A stretch of DNA of 64,000 nucleotides from a virus, in IMG/VR virus record IMGVR_UViG_3300042367_000228, positions 308,017-372,016 of that record. One strand, written 5' to 3'. The notes beneath the pieces are model-generated. The model was given only the letters and a program-made list of their open reading frames with translations, ran no database searches and was not told the origin of the DNA. Below, piece after piece: positions 48,592-56,351 of this stretch (the first letter of the stretch is position 1; every line of letters begins with the position of its first letter). Made by a program: the position numbers and the translations under genes.

Positions 48592-48848
48592 TAGAACTAG
48601 CACCTAAAGAACTATGGCTTGAACAATCTACACAAAACGAAGCATTGATGCACATATTCTTCCAAAAGGGTTATCGCTTGCCTACATTTGAAGAACTACC
48701 TCAAATGAGACAAATACTAAACCGAGAAGTAATATTAGTGTGGACTGAAAACACAGTACGTGACCCATTGTTTGAAATGTTTGATCTAGATAACAGGTCA
48801 TTGCTTCCGTTTAAAGCTAAAGTTATTCCAGTGAGGGATGTATGTTAG
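48588..48848 (+). CDS. W-R-L-P-T mini-protein, copy 32
   Basis: 86 residues. QNEALMHIFF, GYRLPT, IPVRDVC. Similar to copy 26 in lacking the tryptophan. Confidence 0.68.
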   Translation: MIELAPKELWLEQSTQNEALMHIFFQKGYRLPTFEELPQMRQILNREVILVWTENTVRDPLFEMFDLDNRSLLPFKAKVIPVRDVC

Positions 48849-49087
48849 AGTTTGGACCGAGATTAGAAAGAGGTATCAACTCGTATGAGTTAATATCTCA
48901 AGGCATTAACTCATATGATGATGCGTTTTTGGCCTGTTTAACATGTGACCATAGGGGATATTATGATTGGCGTTTACCAACCAGAAAAGAGTATTTTGAC
49001 GAGGATTTAATGTCTGGAGCGTGGTATGAAAGCAAGCCATCATGGCGCAGAGCATGGTATGTAGTACCAGTGAGGGATAAATGTTAG
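48842..49087 (+). CDS. W-R-L-P-T mini-protein, copy 33
   Basis: 81 residues. Internal duplication GINSYELISQGINSYDD; FLACLT, YDWRLPT, VPVRDKC. Confidence 0.72.
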   Translation: MLEFGPRLERGINSYELISQGINSYDDAFLACLTCDHRGYYDWRLPTRKEYFDEDLMSGAWYESKPSWRRAWYVVPVRDKC

Positions 49088-49299
49088 AAATAGGCCCATG
49101 CTCATCTCACACACTAATATTAGATGAAGCCTGGCTATACTGTATTACACTAGAACATAACGGACATAGAGATTGGAGATTGCCTACTTGGCAGGAAATG
49201 AATAGCCATCAAATGCGAAACTGTAGAGGCTGGACGAACCCGTACTATCTTAGTTCTAGTCTTAGCCAAATGCTTGTTTACCCAGTGAGAGATTTATGA
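49081..49299 (+). CDS. W-R-L-P-T mini-protein, copy 34
   Basis: 72 residues. LDEAWLYCIT, DWRLPT, YPVRDL. Confidence 0.75.
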   Translation: MLEIGPCSSHTLILDEAWLYCITLEHNGHRDWRLPTWQEMNSHQMRNCRGWTNPYYLSSSLSQMLVYPVRDL

Positions 49300-49514
49300 T
49301 TGAAACAGGATACCAATCAGCACAACAATTAGAGTATGACGAAGCACTGCTGTATTGTTATACCTGTACCGATAGACAAAAATATGACTGGCGTATGCCT
49401 ACATCAAAAGAACACAACCACTTCCCAGCTACTACTTGGCATATTGATAGAATACCCGATATGGTCCTATGGATGGAACTTTATGTAATTCCAGTGAGAG
49501 ATAAAGATGTTTGA
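49296..49514 (+). CDS. W-R-L-P-T mini-protein, copy 35
   Basis: 72 residues. YDEALLYCYT, YDWRMPT, IPVRDKDV. Confidence 0.75.
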   Translation: MIETGYQSAQQLEYDEALLYCYTCTDRQKYDWRMPTSKEHNHFPATTWHIDRIPDMVLWMELYVIPVRDKDV

Positions 49515-49734
49515 ACAAGCACCTATGATCAAGTATGTTACTATAGACGAAGCTGAACTGTACACGATGACGCTAACCTATAACAATCACTACGATTGGA
49601 GGCTCCCTACTATAATAGAACTACGTCACGCTACGCCTGATATATCCAAACGCCCAGTATGTTGGCATCAGCATGATCTTATGGGTCAGTTGGATGATAT
49701 GAAATGCGCATTGATCCCAGTGAGAACTATATGA
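49507..49734 (+). CDS. W-R-L-P-T mini-protein, copy 36
   Basis: 75 residues. IDEAELYTMT, YDWRLPT, IPVRTI. Confidence 0.74.
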   Translation: MFEQAPMIKYVTIDEAELYTMTLTYNNHYDWRLPTIIELRHATPDISKRPVCWHQHDLMGQLDDMKCALIPVRTI

Positions 49735-49967
49735 TTGAATTAGGACCACATGACGACTGCTTTGTAACGATAGACGAAGCAATGTTATACATCTATACCC
49801 TAACCCACAACAACAAATATGACTGGCGTTTTCCGACAGCAGCAGAATATGATGACACTGATGAGATGCCTCCTATGACCTGGCATAGCACCTGGTATGA
49901 CTATACCGTACATTACGCTAATGATTCAGAACGAGCAGTTTACCCAGTGAGAGATATAGATGATTGA
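49731..49967 (+). CDS. W-R-L-P-T mini-protein, copy 37
   Basis: 78 residues. MIELGPHD, IDEAMLYIYT, YDWRFPT, YPVRDIDD. Confidence 0.74.
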   Translation: MIELGPHDDCFVTIDEAMLYIYTLTHNNKYDWRFPTAAEYDDTDEMPPMTWHSTWYDYTVHYANDSERAVYPVRDIDD

Positions 49968-50184
49968 CATACACACAAACAGTAAACTGGTCTCATACAC
50001 AGAAGCCGAACTATATGCTTGGACTTGTACCAATCAAGGCTATTATGATTGGCGATTACCTAACTTTGATGACCCTATACCATTCTTTATGCAAACCGAA
50101 TGCTGGATTTCCTATACGTTGCCATATACTGATTACTTCGCAGAAGGCAGAACAATAGTAGTAGTGAGAGATAAAGATGATTGA
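49960..50184 (+). CDS. W-R-L-P-T mini-protein, copy 38
   Basis: 74 residues. YTEAELYAWT, YDWRLPN, VVVRDKDD. Confidence 0.72.
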   Translation: MIDIHTNSKLVSYTEAELYAWTCTNQGYYDWRLPNFDDPIPFFMQTECWISYTLPYTDYFAEGRTIVVVRDKDD

Positions 50185-50401
50185 AGCTAAACTTGTATCA
50201 CACTCAAAATCGTGTGAAGAAGCTGAACTTTACATTTGGACACTAACACACGAAAACAAGTACGATTGGCGTTTTCCAACACGCGATGAATGCGTAAAAC
50301 TTACAGGTGGTCCAATATGGTGTGATTCACTAATCAAAAGTCCATATATAGAGCCACTCGACCGCTTTTATTTAATAGCAGTGAGAGATACAGATGCTTG
50401 A
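50177..50401 (+). CDS. W-R-L-P-T mini-protein, copy 39
   Basis: 74 residues. CEEAELYIWT, YDWRFPT, IAVRDTDA. Confidence 0.73.
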   Translation: MIEAKLVSHSKSCEEAELYIWTLTHENKYDWRFPTRDECVKLTGGPIWCDSLIKSPYIEPLDRFYLIAVRDTDA

Positions 50402-50597
50402 GTTTGCTAGTCAATCCCATTTACTCCCTTATTACGAAGCTTGGCTTTACTGCGTTACTTGTACTCACAACAACAAGTATGACTGGCGATATCCTACTAT
50501 TGGAGATGTATGGGAGCATCCGCAGATTCTCAAGAATAATTTTACACCACCATACGACTTGTTCTACATAACCCCAGTGAGAACTCAAGATGATTGA
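50394..50597 (+). CDS. W-R-L-P-T mini-protein, copy 40
   Basis: 67 residues. YYEAWLYCVT, YDWRYPT, TPVRTQDD. Confidence 0.74.
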   Translation: MLEFASQSHLLPYYEAWLYCVTCTHNNKYDWRYPTIGDVWEHPQILKNNFTPPYDLFYITPVRTQDD

Positions 50598-50811
50598 ACA
50601 AGCTACTACTAAACGGCGTGACTTCTCATATGACGAAGCTTGGCTATACGTAGCCACTTGCACCCATAAAAAGAAATACGATTGGCGCATGCCTACTATG
50701 CTAGAACACTTTGGAAGAAAGTATCGACCTCTGATACTTGGACAATGGTATGAGCGAGACTATTTTGAACACCGAACATACGTAACCCCTGTGAGAACAA
50801 ACGATGATTGA
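50590..50811 (+). CDS. W-R-L-P-T mini-protein, copy 41
   Basis: 73 residues. YDEAWLYVAT, YDWRMPT, TPVRTNDD. Confidence 0.75.
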   Translation: MIEQATTKRRDFSYDEAWLYVATCTHKKKYDWRMPTMLEHFGRKYRPLILGQWYERDYFEHRTYVTPVRTNDD

Positions 50812-51001
50812 AGCAGCCCCTATGTCACATTTAATGCCATACAACGATGCATTCTTATATGCGATAACTTGCACCCATAACGACAAGTATGACTGGCGAA
50901 TGCCAACTGCTGGCGACTTCTCCAATAATGTTAAACTAAGAACAACTGATCAACGCCGCAACATACAATTTTGTCCTATCAGAGGATCAAGAGATGATTG
51001 A
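50804..51001 (+). CDS. W-R-L-P-T mini-protein, copy 42
   Basis: 65 residues, the shortest in the array. YNDAFLYAIT, YDWRMPT, CPIRGSRDD. Confidence 0.73.
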   Translation: MIEAAPMSHLMPYNDAFLYAITCTHNDKYDWRMPTAGDFSNNVKLRTTDQRRNIQFCPIRGSRDD

Positions 51002-51209
51002 ACTAGCCCCACGAACACCGGAACTTATGGACTATGACCTAGCTTGGCTATACTGTATTACACTTGGCCACAATGACTGTTATGACTGGCGTATACCAAC
51101 AGCCGACGAATATAAGAGTTCTCGGTGTAGTTTGTCTTGGCATGAAACTAGATATATGTTCCTAGATCCATTATATCATGTAACCCCAGTGAGAACTAAC
51201 AATGATTGA
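50994..51209 (+). CDS. W-R-L-P-T mini-protein, copy 43
   Basis: 71 residues. MIELAPRT, YDLAWLYCIT, YDWRIPT, TPVRTNND. Confidence 0.75.
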   Translation: MIELAPRTPELMDYDLAWLYCITLGHNDCYDWRIPTADEYKSSRCSLSWHETRYMFLDPLYHVTPVRTNND

Positions 51210-51426
51210 ACAAGCCCCTAAGACTACTGACAAATTTGATGCCTATAGTGCCGAAATTTACATATACACTTGCACACACGACAACAAGTATGACTGGCGA
51301 ATGCCTACTATAAGAGAATGTGCAGACTTGATTATAACCGGTAGTTGGAATGCTAGTGATTTTAACCATATGACAATGTCCCCACATAGGTGGAAGGTAA
51401 CCCCTGTGAGAACTAACAATGATTGA
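51202..51426 (+). CDS. W-R-L-P-T mini-protein, copy 44
   Basis: 74 residues. MIEQAPKT, YSAEIYIYT, YDWRMPT, TPVRTNND. Confidence 0.74.
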   Translation: MIEQAPKTTDKFDAYSAEIYIYTCTHDNKYDWRMPTIRECADLIITGSWNASDFNHMTMSPHRWKVTPVRTNND

Positions 51427-51652
51427 ATATGGCCTTAAATTAGAAAAAGTCGTAGCCTATGACACAGCTTGGTTATACTGCGCTACACTAACACACGACA
51501 ACAAGTACGACTGGAGATTACCAACCAACACAGAATGGCATAAGTTCTTTAGACAAGACCCAGTTGCACCAAACTATTCACGGGTTTGGTATAAAGATAG
51601 ACTCACACCATATCAGTGGTATTGCTTACCGGTGAGAACTAACAATGATTGA
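51419..51652 (+). CDS. W-R-L-P-T mini-protein, copy 45
   Basis: 77 residues. YDTAWLYCAT, YDWRLPT, LPVRTNND. Confidence 0.75.
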   Translation: MIEYGLKLEKVVAYDTAWLYCATLTHDNKYDWRLPTNTEWHKFFRQDPVAPNYSRVWYKDRLTPYQWYCLPVRTNND

Positions 51653-51857
51653 ACTTGCTATACGACCTCAAGAAGAAATGGATTACGATACTGCATGGCT
51701 GTATTGTCTAACACTTGACTATAACGGACATAAAGATTGGCGATTGCCTACAGGAACTGAATATACTACTACGGATGCGCTATCATTTAGTTGGTTTGAA
51801 GAAAGAAAAACCGGCGAAAGATGGGTATGCCAACCAGTAAGGACTATAAATGATTGA
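51645..51857 (+). CDS. W-R-L-P-T mini-protein, copy 46
   Basis: 70 residues. YDTAWLYCLT, DWRLPT, QPVRTIND. Confidence 0.75.
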   Translation: MIELAIRPQEEMDYDTAWLYCLTLDYNGHKDWRLPTGTEYTTTDALSFSWFEERKTGERWVCQPVRTIND

Positions 51858-52077
51858 ACTAGCCCCAGAAGCAAAAGAATATATGAACTATGACACCGCC
51901 TGGCTATACTGCGCTACGCTAACCCGCAACAACAAGTATAACTGGCGATTACCGACTCATAGAGAATACAACAGATCCCTACTTATAATGAATTGGTTTG
52001 AAGATAGATATCGTATCTTGGGATTGGGCGATGCGCGTGACCTTCATGTAACCCCAGTAAGGACTATAAATGATTGA
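51850..52077 (+). CDS. W-R-L-P-T mini-protein, copy 47
   Basis: 75 residues. MIELAPEA, YDTAWLYCAT, YNWRLPT, TPVRTIND. Confidence 0.75.
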   Translation: MIELAPEAKEYMNYDTAWLYCATLTRNNKYNWRLPTHREYNRSLLIMNWFEDRYRILGLGDARDLHVTPVRTIND

Positions 52078-52285
52078 ACTAGCACTACAAACACAACAAG
52101 AAATAACTTATGATCTAGCTTGGCTATACTGTATTACACTTGACTACAATGGCCATAAGGACTGGCGACTACCAACAGCTAACGAATATAAAAGTTTTCA
52201 GTTTACATCAGCTTGGCATGAAGGTAGATTTCAAGTTCTACAAGAATATTATGTACTCTATGTAATCCCAGTGAGAACCTTATGA
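52070..52285 (+). CDS. W-R-L-P-T mini-protein, copy 48
   Basis: 71 residues. YDLAWLYCIT, DWRLPT, IPVRTL; similar to copy 43 (ANEYKS, WHEGRF). Confidence 0.75.
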   Translation: MIELALQTQQEITYDLAWLYCITLDYNGHKDWRLPTANEYKSFQFTSAWHEGRFQVLQEYYVLYVIPVRTL

Positions 52286-52554
52286 TCGAACTTGCTCCCT
52301 ACTTATACCAAACGAAACAAGACGATGCGTTCTTATTCATTATTACTTGCACACACAAAGACAAATACGACTGGCGTTTCCCTACTATGTTTGAAATCTT
52401 ATATAGTGGTATGTTTGAGAATTTAGATCCATGGAGATCTGATAATGTATATCCTAAACTTATTCACTTGATTGACTTGACATACACAGCTGTTCCGGTA
52501 AGAGATTATCCTTTTCCAACTAGACCTCCCGGACTTTATGTACAAAAGCAATGA
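52282..52554 (+). CDS. W-R-L-P-T mini-protein, copy 49 (array end)
   Basis: 90 residues. QDDAFLFIIT, YDWRFPT, VPVRDYP, then a Pro-rich tail PFPTRPPGLYVQKQ. Closes the array. Confidence 0.74.
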   Translation: MIELAPYLYQTKQDDAFLFIITCTHKDKYDWRFPTMFEILYSGMFENLDPWRSDNVYPKLIHLIDLTYTAVPVRDYPFPTRPPGLYVQKQ

Positions 52555-52617
52555 ATAAGTAGCTTATCCATAAAAAAGCAACATAATTGTAGCAAAACAA
52601 AAAGAAAACAACTTATC

Positions 52618-52642
52618 CATTGCTTACTTATAGTAAGCAATG
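52618..52642. repeat. Perfect inverted repeat
   Basis: CATTGCTTAC-TTATA-GTAAGCAATG. Confidence 0.75.
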
Positions 52643-52664
52643 ACTATAGTGATAATATAAACTC

Positions 52665-52694
52665 TTTACACACCATAACACACTATAGTATAAT
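52665..52694 (+). promoter_or_regulatory. Promoter-like sequence
   Basis: TTTACA-18-TATAAT overlapping an ACTATAGT palindrome; no clear gene follows for 200 bases. Confidence 0.5.
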
Positions 52695-52831
52695 AACAAA
52701 CAGTAACAACAGTCCAAACTATAGTAGCAATACACGCTATACTATAGACTATAGTGATAAACGCTATAGTAAGAGTACAAGAGATCTCTCGTATAGCGTG
52801 ACTATAGTGAACTATAGTAATAAGACAAATA

Positions 52832-52843
52832 GGCCCCGCTGTA
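52832..52843 (+). repeat. GGCCCCGCTGTA element, copy 12
   Basis: In the ACTATAGT-rich interval; a partial GCTGTACG follows 18 bases later. Confidence 0.85.
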
Positions 52844-52907
52844 CATATATAGAGATTGATGCTGTACGATGAGAGGCTTTGAATTTTCTTTTGAGATTTG
52901 GTAAACA

Positions 52908-53045
52908 ATGAGAAGATTGATGGGAGGCCTATGGGATTTGTGGGGACAAATGGTAAACAATGTGAAAAATACGGTTTTGAGTGGGGTATTCATTGTAGCT
53001 ACCCCTGCCTCCACCCAGCCAATCAAAACTTCATTAAGTATATAG
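52908..53045 (+). CDS. Possible small protein
   Basis: 45 residues, MRRLMGGLWDLWGQM then a hydrophobic stretch LSGVFIVATPAS. Weak RBS; low confidence. Confidence 0.3.
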   Translation: MRRLMGGLWDLWGQMVNNVKNTVLSGVFIVATPASTQPIKTSLSI

Positions 53046-53074
53046 ACAATGGTAAAATAGTGCCAAAATAGTGC

Positions 53075-53103
53075 TTTACTTTGCCAAAACAGTGTGTTAT
53101 ACT
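53075..53103 (+). promoter_or_regulatory. Early promoter
   Basis: TTTACT-17-TATACT; for 53137. Confidence 0.82.
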
Positions 53104-53136
53104 GTGCGCATACTTTAATTTAATAGGAGCGCAACA

Positions 53137-53325
53137 ATGTTCATGTTCATATTCTCCACCGCTGTTACTATAGTAGTAATTGGTATAGTAGTTTGGCTCG
53201 GTTGGTTAGTACTCAGTGTGGGATTAATCTGCGGAGGAATATTTGCCTGGGAAGACACGCAGAATATAGCGTGGTTAGGACTATCGGCATTAGGATTGTG
53301 CTTTGCAAGCGCGGGATTGCGGTAA
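53137..53325 (+). CDS. Small multi-pass membrane protein
   Basis: 62 residues, RBS AGGAGC. Hydrophobic nearly throughout with two or three spans. Function unknown. Confidence 0.65.
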   Translation: MFMFIFSTAVTIVVIGIVVWLGWLVLSVGLICGGIFAWEDTQNIAWLGLSALGLCFASAGLR

Positions 53326-53334
53326 ACAAACCAT

Positions 53335-53363
53335 TTGACAGTCATACTATACTATAGTATAAT
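53335..53363 (+). promoter_or_regulatory. Early promoter with ACTATAGT in the spacer
   Basis: TTGACA-17-TATAAT; for the ATPase at 53394. Confidence 0.85.
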
Positions 53364-53393
53364 ATGCACTTACTATAAAACAACGGAGCAACT

Positions 53394-53396
53394 ATG
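53394..53396 (+). other. ATPase start codon choice
   Basis: ATG six bases after CGGAGC fixes the start of the next gene. Confidence 0.7.
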
Positions 53397-54266
53397 TCTA
53401 CAGCAACACTACAACCGCGTATTATATCAACAGACATGCCGCGTGCTACTATAGCGCAAAGAGCAGTAGAACCTGCAGTACACGAAACAGATGACCAGAT
53501 CGTAGATAGGTTACGCACTCGCTTTACTATACTAGAAGACATGACCAAAGCAGTAAAGAAAGGTGATGTACGAGCAATGATAGTAAGTGGACCACCTGGA
53601 GTTGGTAAGTCATTTGGTGTAGAAGCAGTGTTATCAAAGAACGACATGTTCGCTGCTATAGCGCAAGATCCGAGTCTAAAGAAGTATGAAATCGCAAAAG
53701 GCAATATATCAGCATTAGGACTATATCAATTACTATGGCAATACCGCGATAAGAAGTCTATAGTAGTGTTCGATGACTGTGATAGTGTACTGTTCGACGA
53801 TATCGCGTTAAACCTGTTAAAGGCTGCGTTAGATAGCGGTCGAAACAGATGGATCAGTTGGCACACAGAATCGCGAATACTGAAAGAAGCAGGTATTCCA
53901 AACACATTCAACTTTGAGGGCGGATGTATATTCATTACTAATGTTAAGTTCGATCATGTTCGTAGTAAGAAGTTAAAGGACCATTTGGAAGCTCTTGAGT
54001 CACGTTGCCACTACTTGGATCTTACTATAGACACAGATAGGGAAAAGATGTTGCGCATCAAGCAAATCATAAGCGACGGTATGCTTGACAAGTATGAGTT
54101 CGAGAACAACGAGCAGCAAGAGATCTTAGACTATATAGACACACATAAGCACAAGATGCGCGAACTAAGTTTGCGTATGGTACTCAAAGTCGCAGATTTG
54201 CGTAAGAGTATGCCAAACACATGGGAGTCAGTAGCTTCCGTGACGTGTATGCGACCAAAACGATAA
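53394..54266 (+). CDS. AAA+ family ATPase
   Basis: 290 residues. Walker A GPPGVGKS at 66-73, Walker B IVVFDDCD at about 123-130, sensor-1-like CIFITN near 181 and an arginine-rich end. Single AAA domain with a helical C-terminal lid. Similar proteins are common in T4-like marine phages; partner unknown. Several Ile codons are ATA within ACTATAG contexts. Confidence 0.85.
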   Translation: MSTATLQPRIISTDMPRATIAQRAVEPAVHETDDQIVDRLRTRFTILEDMTKAVKKGDVRAMIVSGPPGVGKSFGVEAVLSKNDMFAAIAQDPSLKKYEIAKGNISALGLYQLLWQYRDKKSIVVFDDCDSVLFDDIALNLLKAALDSGRNRWISWHTESRILKEAGIPNTFNFEGGCIFITNVKFDHVRSKKLKDHLEALESRCHYLDLTIDTDREKMLRIKQIISDGMLDKYEFENNEQQEILDYIDTHKHKMRELSLRMVLKVADLRKSMPNTWESVASVTCMRPKR

Positions 54267-54363
54267 TTATCAGTTGCATACTATAGTATAGTATGATTCG
54301 CTCCCATACTATACTAACCTCTTACTATAGTGTAAACTCGCTCCTTATACTATAGTTACTTCA

Positions 54364-54405
54364 AAGACTCAAAATGAATTCGCTCCTCGTTTTGGGTCTT
54401 TTTCT
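54364..54405 (+). terminator. Hairpin terminator
   Basis: AAGACTCAAAA ... TTTTGGGTCTT followed by TTTC. Confidence 0.75.
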
Positions 54406-54550
54406 TTATATTAAAAACCGGACCCTGTACTCTGGTACTAGGTCGGTCTATAAATGCAAAAAACGGCAAAAACATGGGGCTACAGACCGCTAACGACGCG
54501 GGCCAAAAACCAAAGATGAGTCTTAATTATAGGTGCCTGGATACTAAAAA

Positions 54551-54562
54551 GGCCCCGCTGTA
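54551..54562 (+). repeat. GGCCCCGCTGTA element, copy 13
   Basis: Intergenic, preceded by AAAAA, followed by CATAT as in copy 1. Confidence 0.85.
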
Positions 54563-54637
54563 CATATCGGACTATGCGCATTATATATGAATATAGTATA
54601 ACACATATACGCGTGGAAGTAAAGAGTTAATTAGTTC

Positions 54638-54666
54638 TTTACAAACCATTACTATAGTGTTATACT
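54638..54666 (+). promoter_or_regulatory. Early promoter
   Basis: TTTACA-17-TATACT; for 54700. Confidence 0.85.
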
Positions 54667-54699
54667 ATACACATATTAACAACTAACGGGGTAAGCAGT

Positions 54700-54996
54700 A
54701 TGAAGCTATGTAATGTACCGCAGGACTTATTAGCAAAGCAAGTTATAATAGACACCATTCCAGACATTGCCTCTATAGTAGTAATATCTGGAGTATTAGT
54801 TGGATCGTATTATCTGTTTAGGTTATTAAAAGATGAGTTCAATGGATCGGATGTGTTTACCTATGTATGTGTAATGATTGTAGCATGGTTAGGTGGGATT
54901 GCGATGATCTCTCACTTGCTCACACATATAGTAACAGCATTCGCCAATCCAGAGTATGCCGCAATGGTTAAGTTTGCCGCAGAGTGCGCCAAATGA
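54700..54996 (+). CDS. Two-pass membrane protein, holin-sized
   Basis: 98 residues. Membrane segments about 23-42 and 56-79. Overlaps the lytic transglycosylase start by four bases, so a holin or export partner role is possible but unproven. Confidence 0.65.
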   Translation: MKLCNVPQDLLAKQVIIDTIPDIASIVVISGVLVGSYYLFRLLKDEFNGSDVFTYVCVMIVAWLGGIAMISHLLTHIVTAFANPEYAAMVKFAAECAK

Positions 54997-55568
54997 TCCG
55001 CGCTGCCATTCTCGCTACTATAGTAGTAATGCCGGTGAATGCGGATGTATATAGATATACCGGACCGGATGGACGAGTTTGGTTAACTGATCATCCTCCG
55101 GTAGTTGTTAAACCAGAAGTCCAAACAGCTGCCAAACCAGTTCGCCAAGACCCTGCTACTATAGTAAAGACTGTGACTAAACCATTAACTCGATGGGAAG
55201 TCAATCATTATGTCCATAAAGCCGCAGTTAAGTATGGAGTAGATGAGAAGTTAGTACATGCAGTGATAAAGACTGAGAGTACATATAGGAAAGCGGCAGT
55301 GAGTAAGAAGGGCGCAGTTGGATTGATGCAGTTGATGCCAGCTACTGCTAGTAGGTTTGGAGTAAGTGATCGATTAGATGAAAAGCAGAATATAGATGGA
55401 GGGGTTAAGTTCCTTAAGTTCTTATTAGATACATTCAAAGACCCAAAGTTAGCGGTTGCGGGTTACAATGCGGGCGAGCATGCAGTGATGCGACATAAGA
55501 ATAAGATACCTCCATATCCCGAGACAGTGAATTATGTGGGATTGGTGATGGCGGCATACAACGAATAA
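54993..55568 (+). CDS. Exported lytic transglycosylase (SLT) with DUF4124 segment
   Basis: 191 residues. Signal peptide MIRAAILATIVVMPVNADVY; DUF4124-like YRYTGPDGRVWLTDHPP; SLT domain from about 68: catalytic Glu95 in VIKTESTY, GAVGLMQLMPATA, VAGYNAGEHAV. Cleaves peptidoglycan in the periplasm; paired with the preceding membrane protein in a likely lysis or wall-remodelling unit. Confidence 0.88.
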   Translation: MIRAAILATIVVMPVNADVYRYTGPDGRVWLTDHPPVVVKPEVQTAAKPVRQDPATIVKTVTKPLTRWEVNHYVHKAAVKYGVDEKLVHAVIKTESTYRKAAVSKKGAVGLMQLMPATASRFGVSDRLDEKQNIDGGVKFLKFLLDTFKDPKLAVAGYNAGEHAVMRHKNKIPPYPETVNYVGLVMAAYNE

Positions 55569-55575
55569 AAAGTTC

Positions 55576-55604
55576 TTTACAAACCATATAGCATTTGCTA
55601 TACT
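55576..55604 (+). promoter_or_regulatory. Early promoter
   Basis: TTTACA-17-TATACT with TATAGC ... GCTATA dyad; for 55638. Confidence 0.87.
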
Positions 55605-55637
55605 ATATACACTTTAATATATACGGAGTTACACAAA

Positions 55638-55727
55638 ATGTCGTTTTTATATAGTTTCACAGTGTTTACTACTATAGTATTGTTAAGCGCAATCGCATTG
55701 TTGAACTGGTATGAGATTGTGATATAA
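55638..55727 (+). CDS. Small membrane protein
   Basis: 29 residues after CGGAG. Hydrophobic (FTTIVLLSAIALL), ends WYEIVI. Confidence 0.5.
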   Translation: MSFLYSFTVFTTIVLLSAIALLNWYEIVI

Positions 55728-55734
55728 TTAGTTC

Positions 55735-55763
55735 TTTACAAACCAAAACTAGTTTGCTATACT
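55735..55763 (+). promoter_or_regulatory. Early promoter
   Basis: TTTACA-17-TATACT; for 55797. Confidence 0.87.
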
Positions 55764-55796
55764 ATATACAAGTTAAACAACAATGCGGAGCGTGTT

Positions 55797-55955
55797 ATGC
55801 AAGCTAAGATAAAACAATTAGTTGAAAAAGCAAACAAGTATGCCATTTGGGAAAACGTGGAAACGGCGTACTATGCTAGTCCGGAGATAGTTGGCTACAA
55901 TGCAAAGGGCAAACGGGTTCTGAGAAGAGTTGAAAGATTATTGAAAGCGGTTTAA
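55797..55955 (+). CDS. Small basic protein
   Basis: 52 residues, RBS GGAGC. Helical, basic C-terminus (KRVLRRVERLLK). Confidence 0.58.
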   Translation: MQAKIKQLVEKANKYAIWENVETAYYASPEIVGYNAKGKRVLRRVERLLKAV

Positions 55956-55962
55956 AAACTTC

Positions 55963-55991
55963 TTTACAAACCAAAATTGTTTTGCTATACT
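55963..55991 (+). promoter_or_regulatory. Early promoter
   Basis: TTTACA-17-TATACT; for 56026. Confidence 0.87.
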
Positions 55992-56025
55992 ATATGCAAG
56001 TTAAACAACAATGCGGAGCGTAAAA

Positions 56026-56241
56026 ATGTACAAGTTACAAATTACTACCACTAGCAACAACATCGTTACTATCTACTTTAACACTAACATCACAGTGTCG
56101 GAGTATAAAAATAGAAACACAGGAATTATGGAAACTTCAGTACAAGATGGACGTCACAACAACGGCGGCTGGACAACACTTGAGAGCGCAGAGAGCATTG
56201 TGGCGCGTATTGATGCGTTGATTGCTGAAGGCAAGCGGTAA
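56026..56241 (+). CDS. Hypothetical protein
   Basis: 71 residues, RBS GGAGC. Beta-rich; no domain recognised. Confidence 0.6.
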   Translation: MYKLQITTTSNNIVTIYFNTNITVSEYKNRNTGIMETSVQDGRHNNGGWTTLESAESIVARIDALIAEGKR

Positions 56242-56250
56242 ACAAAGTGC

Positions 56251-56278
56251 TTGCTAATTTGTTTTGTTGCTGTATAAT
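56251..56278 (+). promoter_or_regulatory. Early promoter inside nested inverted repeats
   Basis: TTGCTA-16-TATAAT. GCTTGCTAA (56249) pairs with TTAGCAAGC (56289) and TTGTTGC (56264) with GCAACAA (56281). For 56352. Confidence 0.8.
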
Positions 56279-56351
56279 ATGCAACAAGTTAGCAAGCAAG
56301 CTAATTTAACTAAGCAGTACAATTTAACTTTACTATTTCGGAGCGTACAAC

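Larger units (their letters stand above)
52555..53136 (+). other. Gene-poor interval rich in ACTATAGT palindromes
   Basis: Contains seven or more CTATAG hexamers (for example 52633-52660, 52681-52690, 52715-52815), a perfect inverted repeat CATTGCTTAC / GTAAGCAATG (52618-52642), two CTTATCCAT motifs (52563, 52612) close to the DnaA-box sequence, one GGCCCC element and two promoters. A regulatory or replication-related region is possible. Confidence 0.45.
54267..54699 (+). other. Intergenic region with terminator and GGCCCC element
   Basis: Opens with four CTATAG repeats (54283-54355), then a terminator, a short GC-richer stretch with GTACTCTGGTAC, a GGCCCC element at 54551 and a promoter at 54638. 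No coding frame seen. Confidence 0.5.

Noticed and set aside
46918-52554. Diversity-generating retroelement target array
   Set aside because: The C-type-lectin link is suggestive, but no reverse transcriptase or template repeat is visible in the window.
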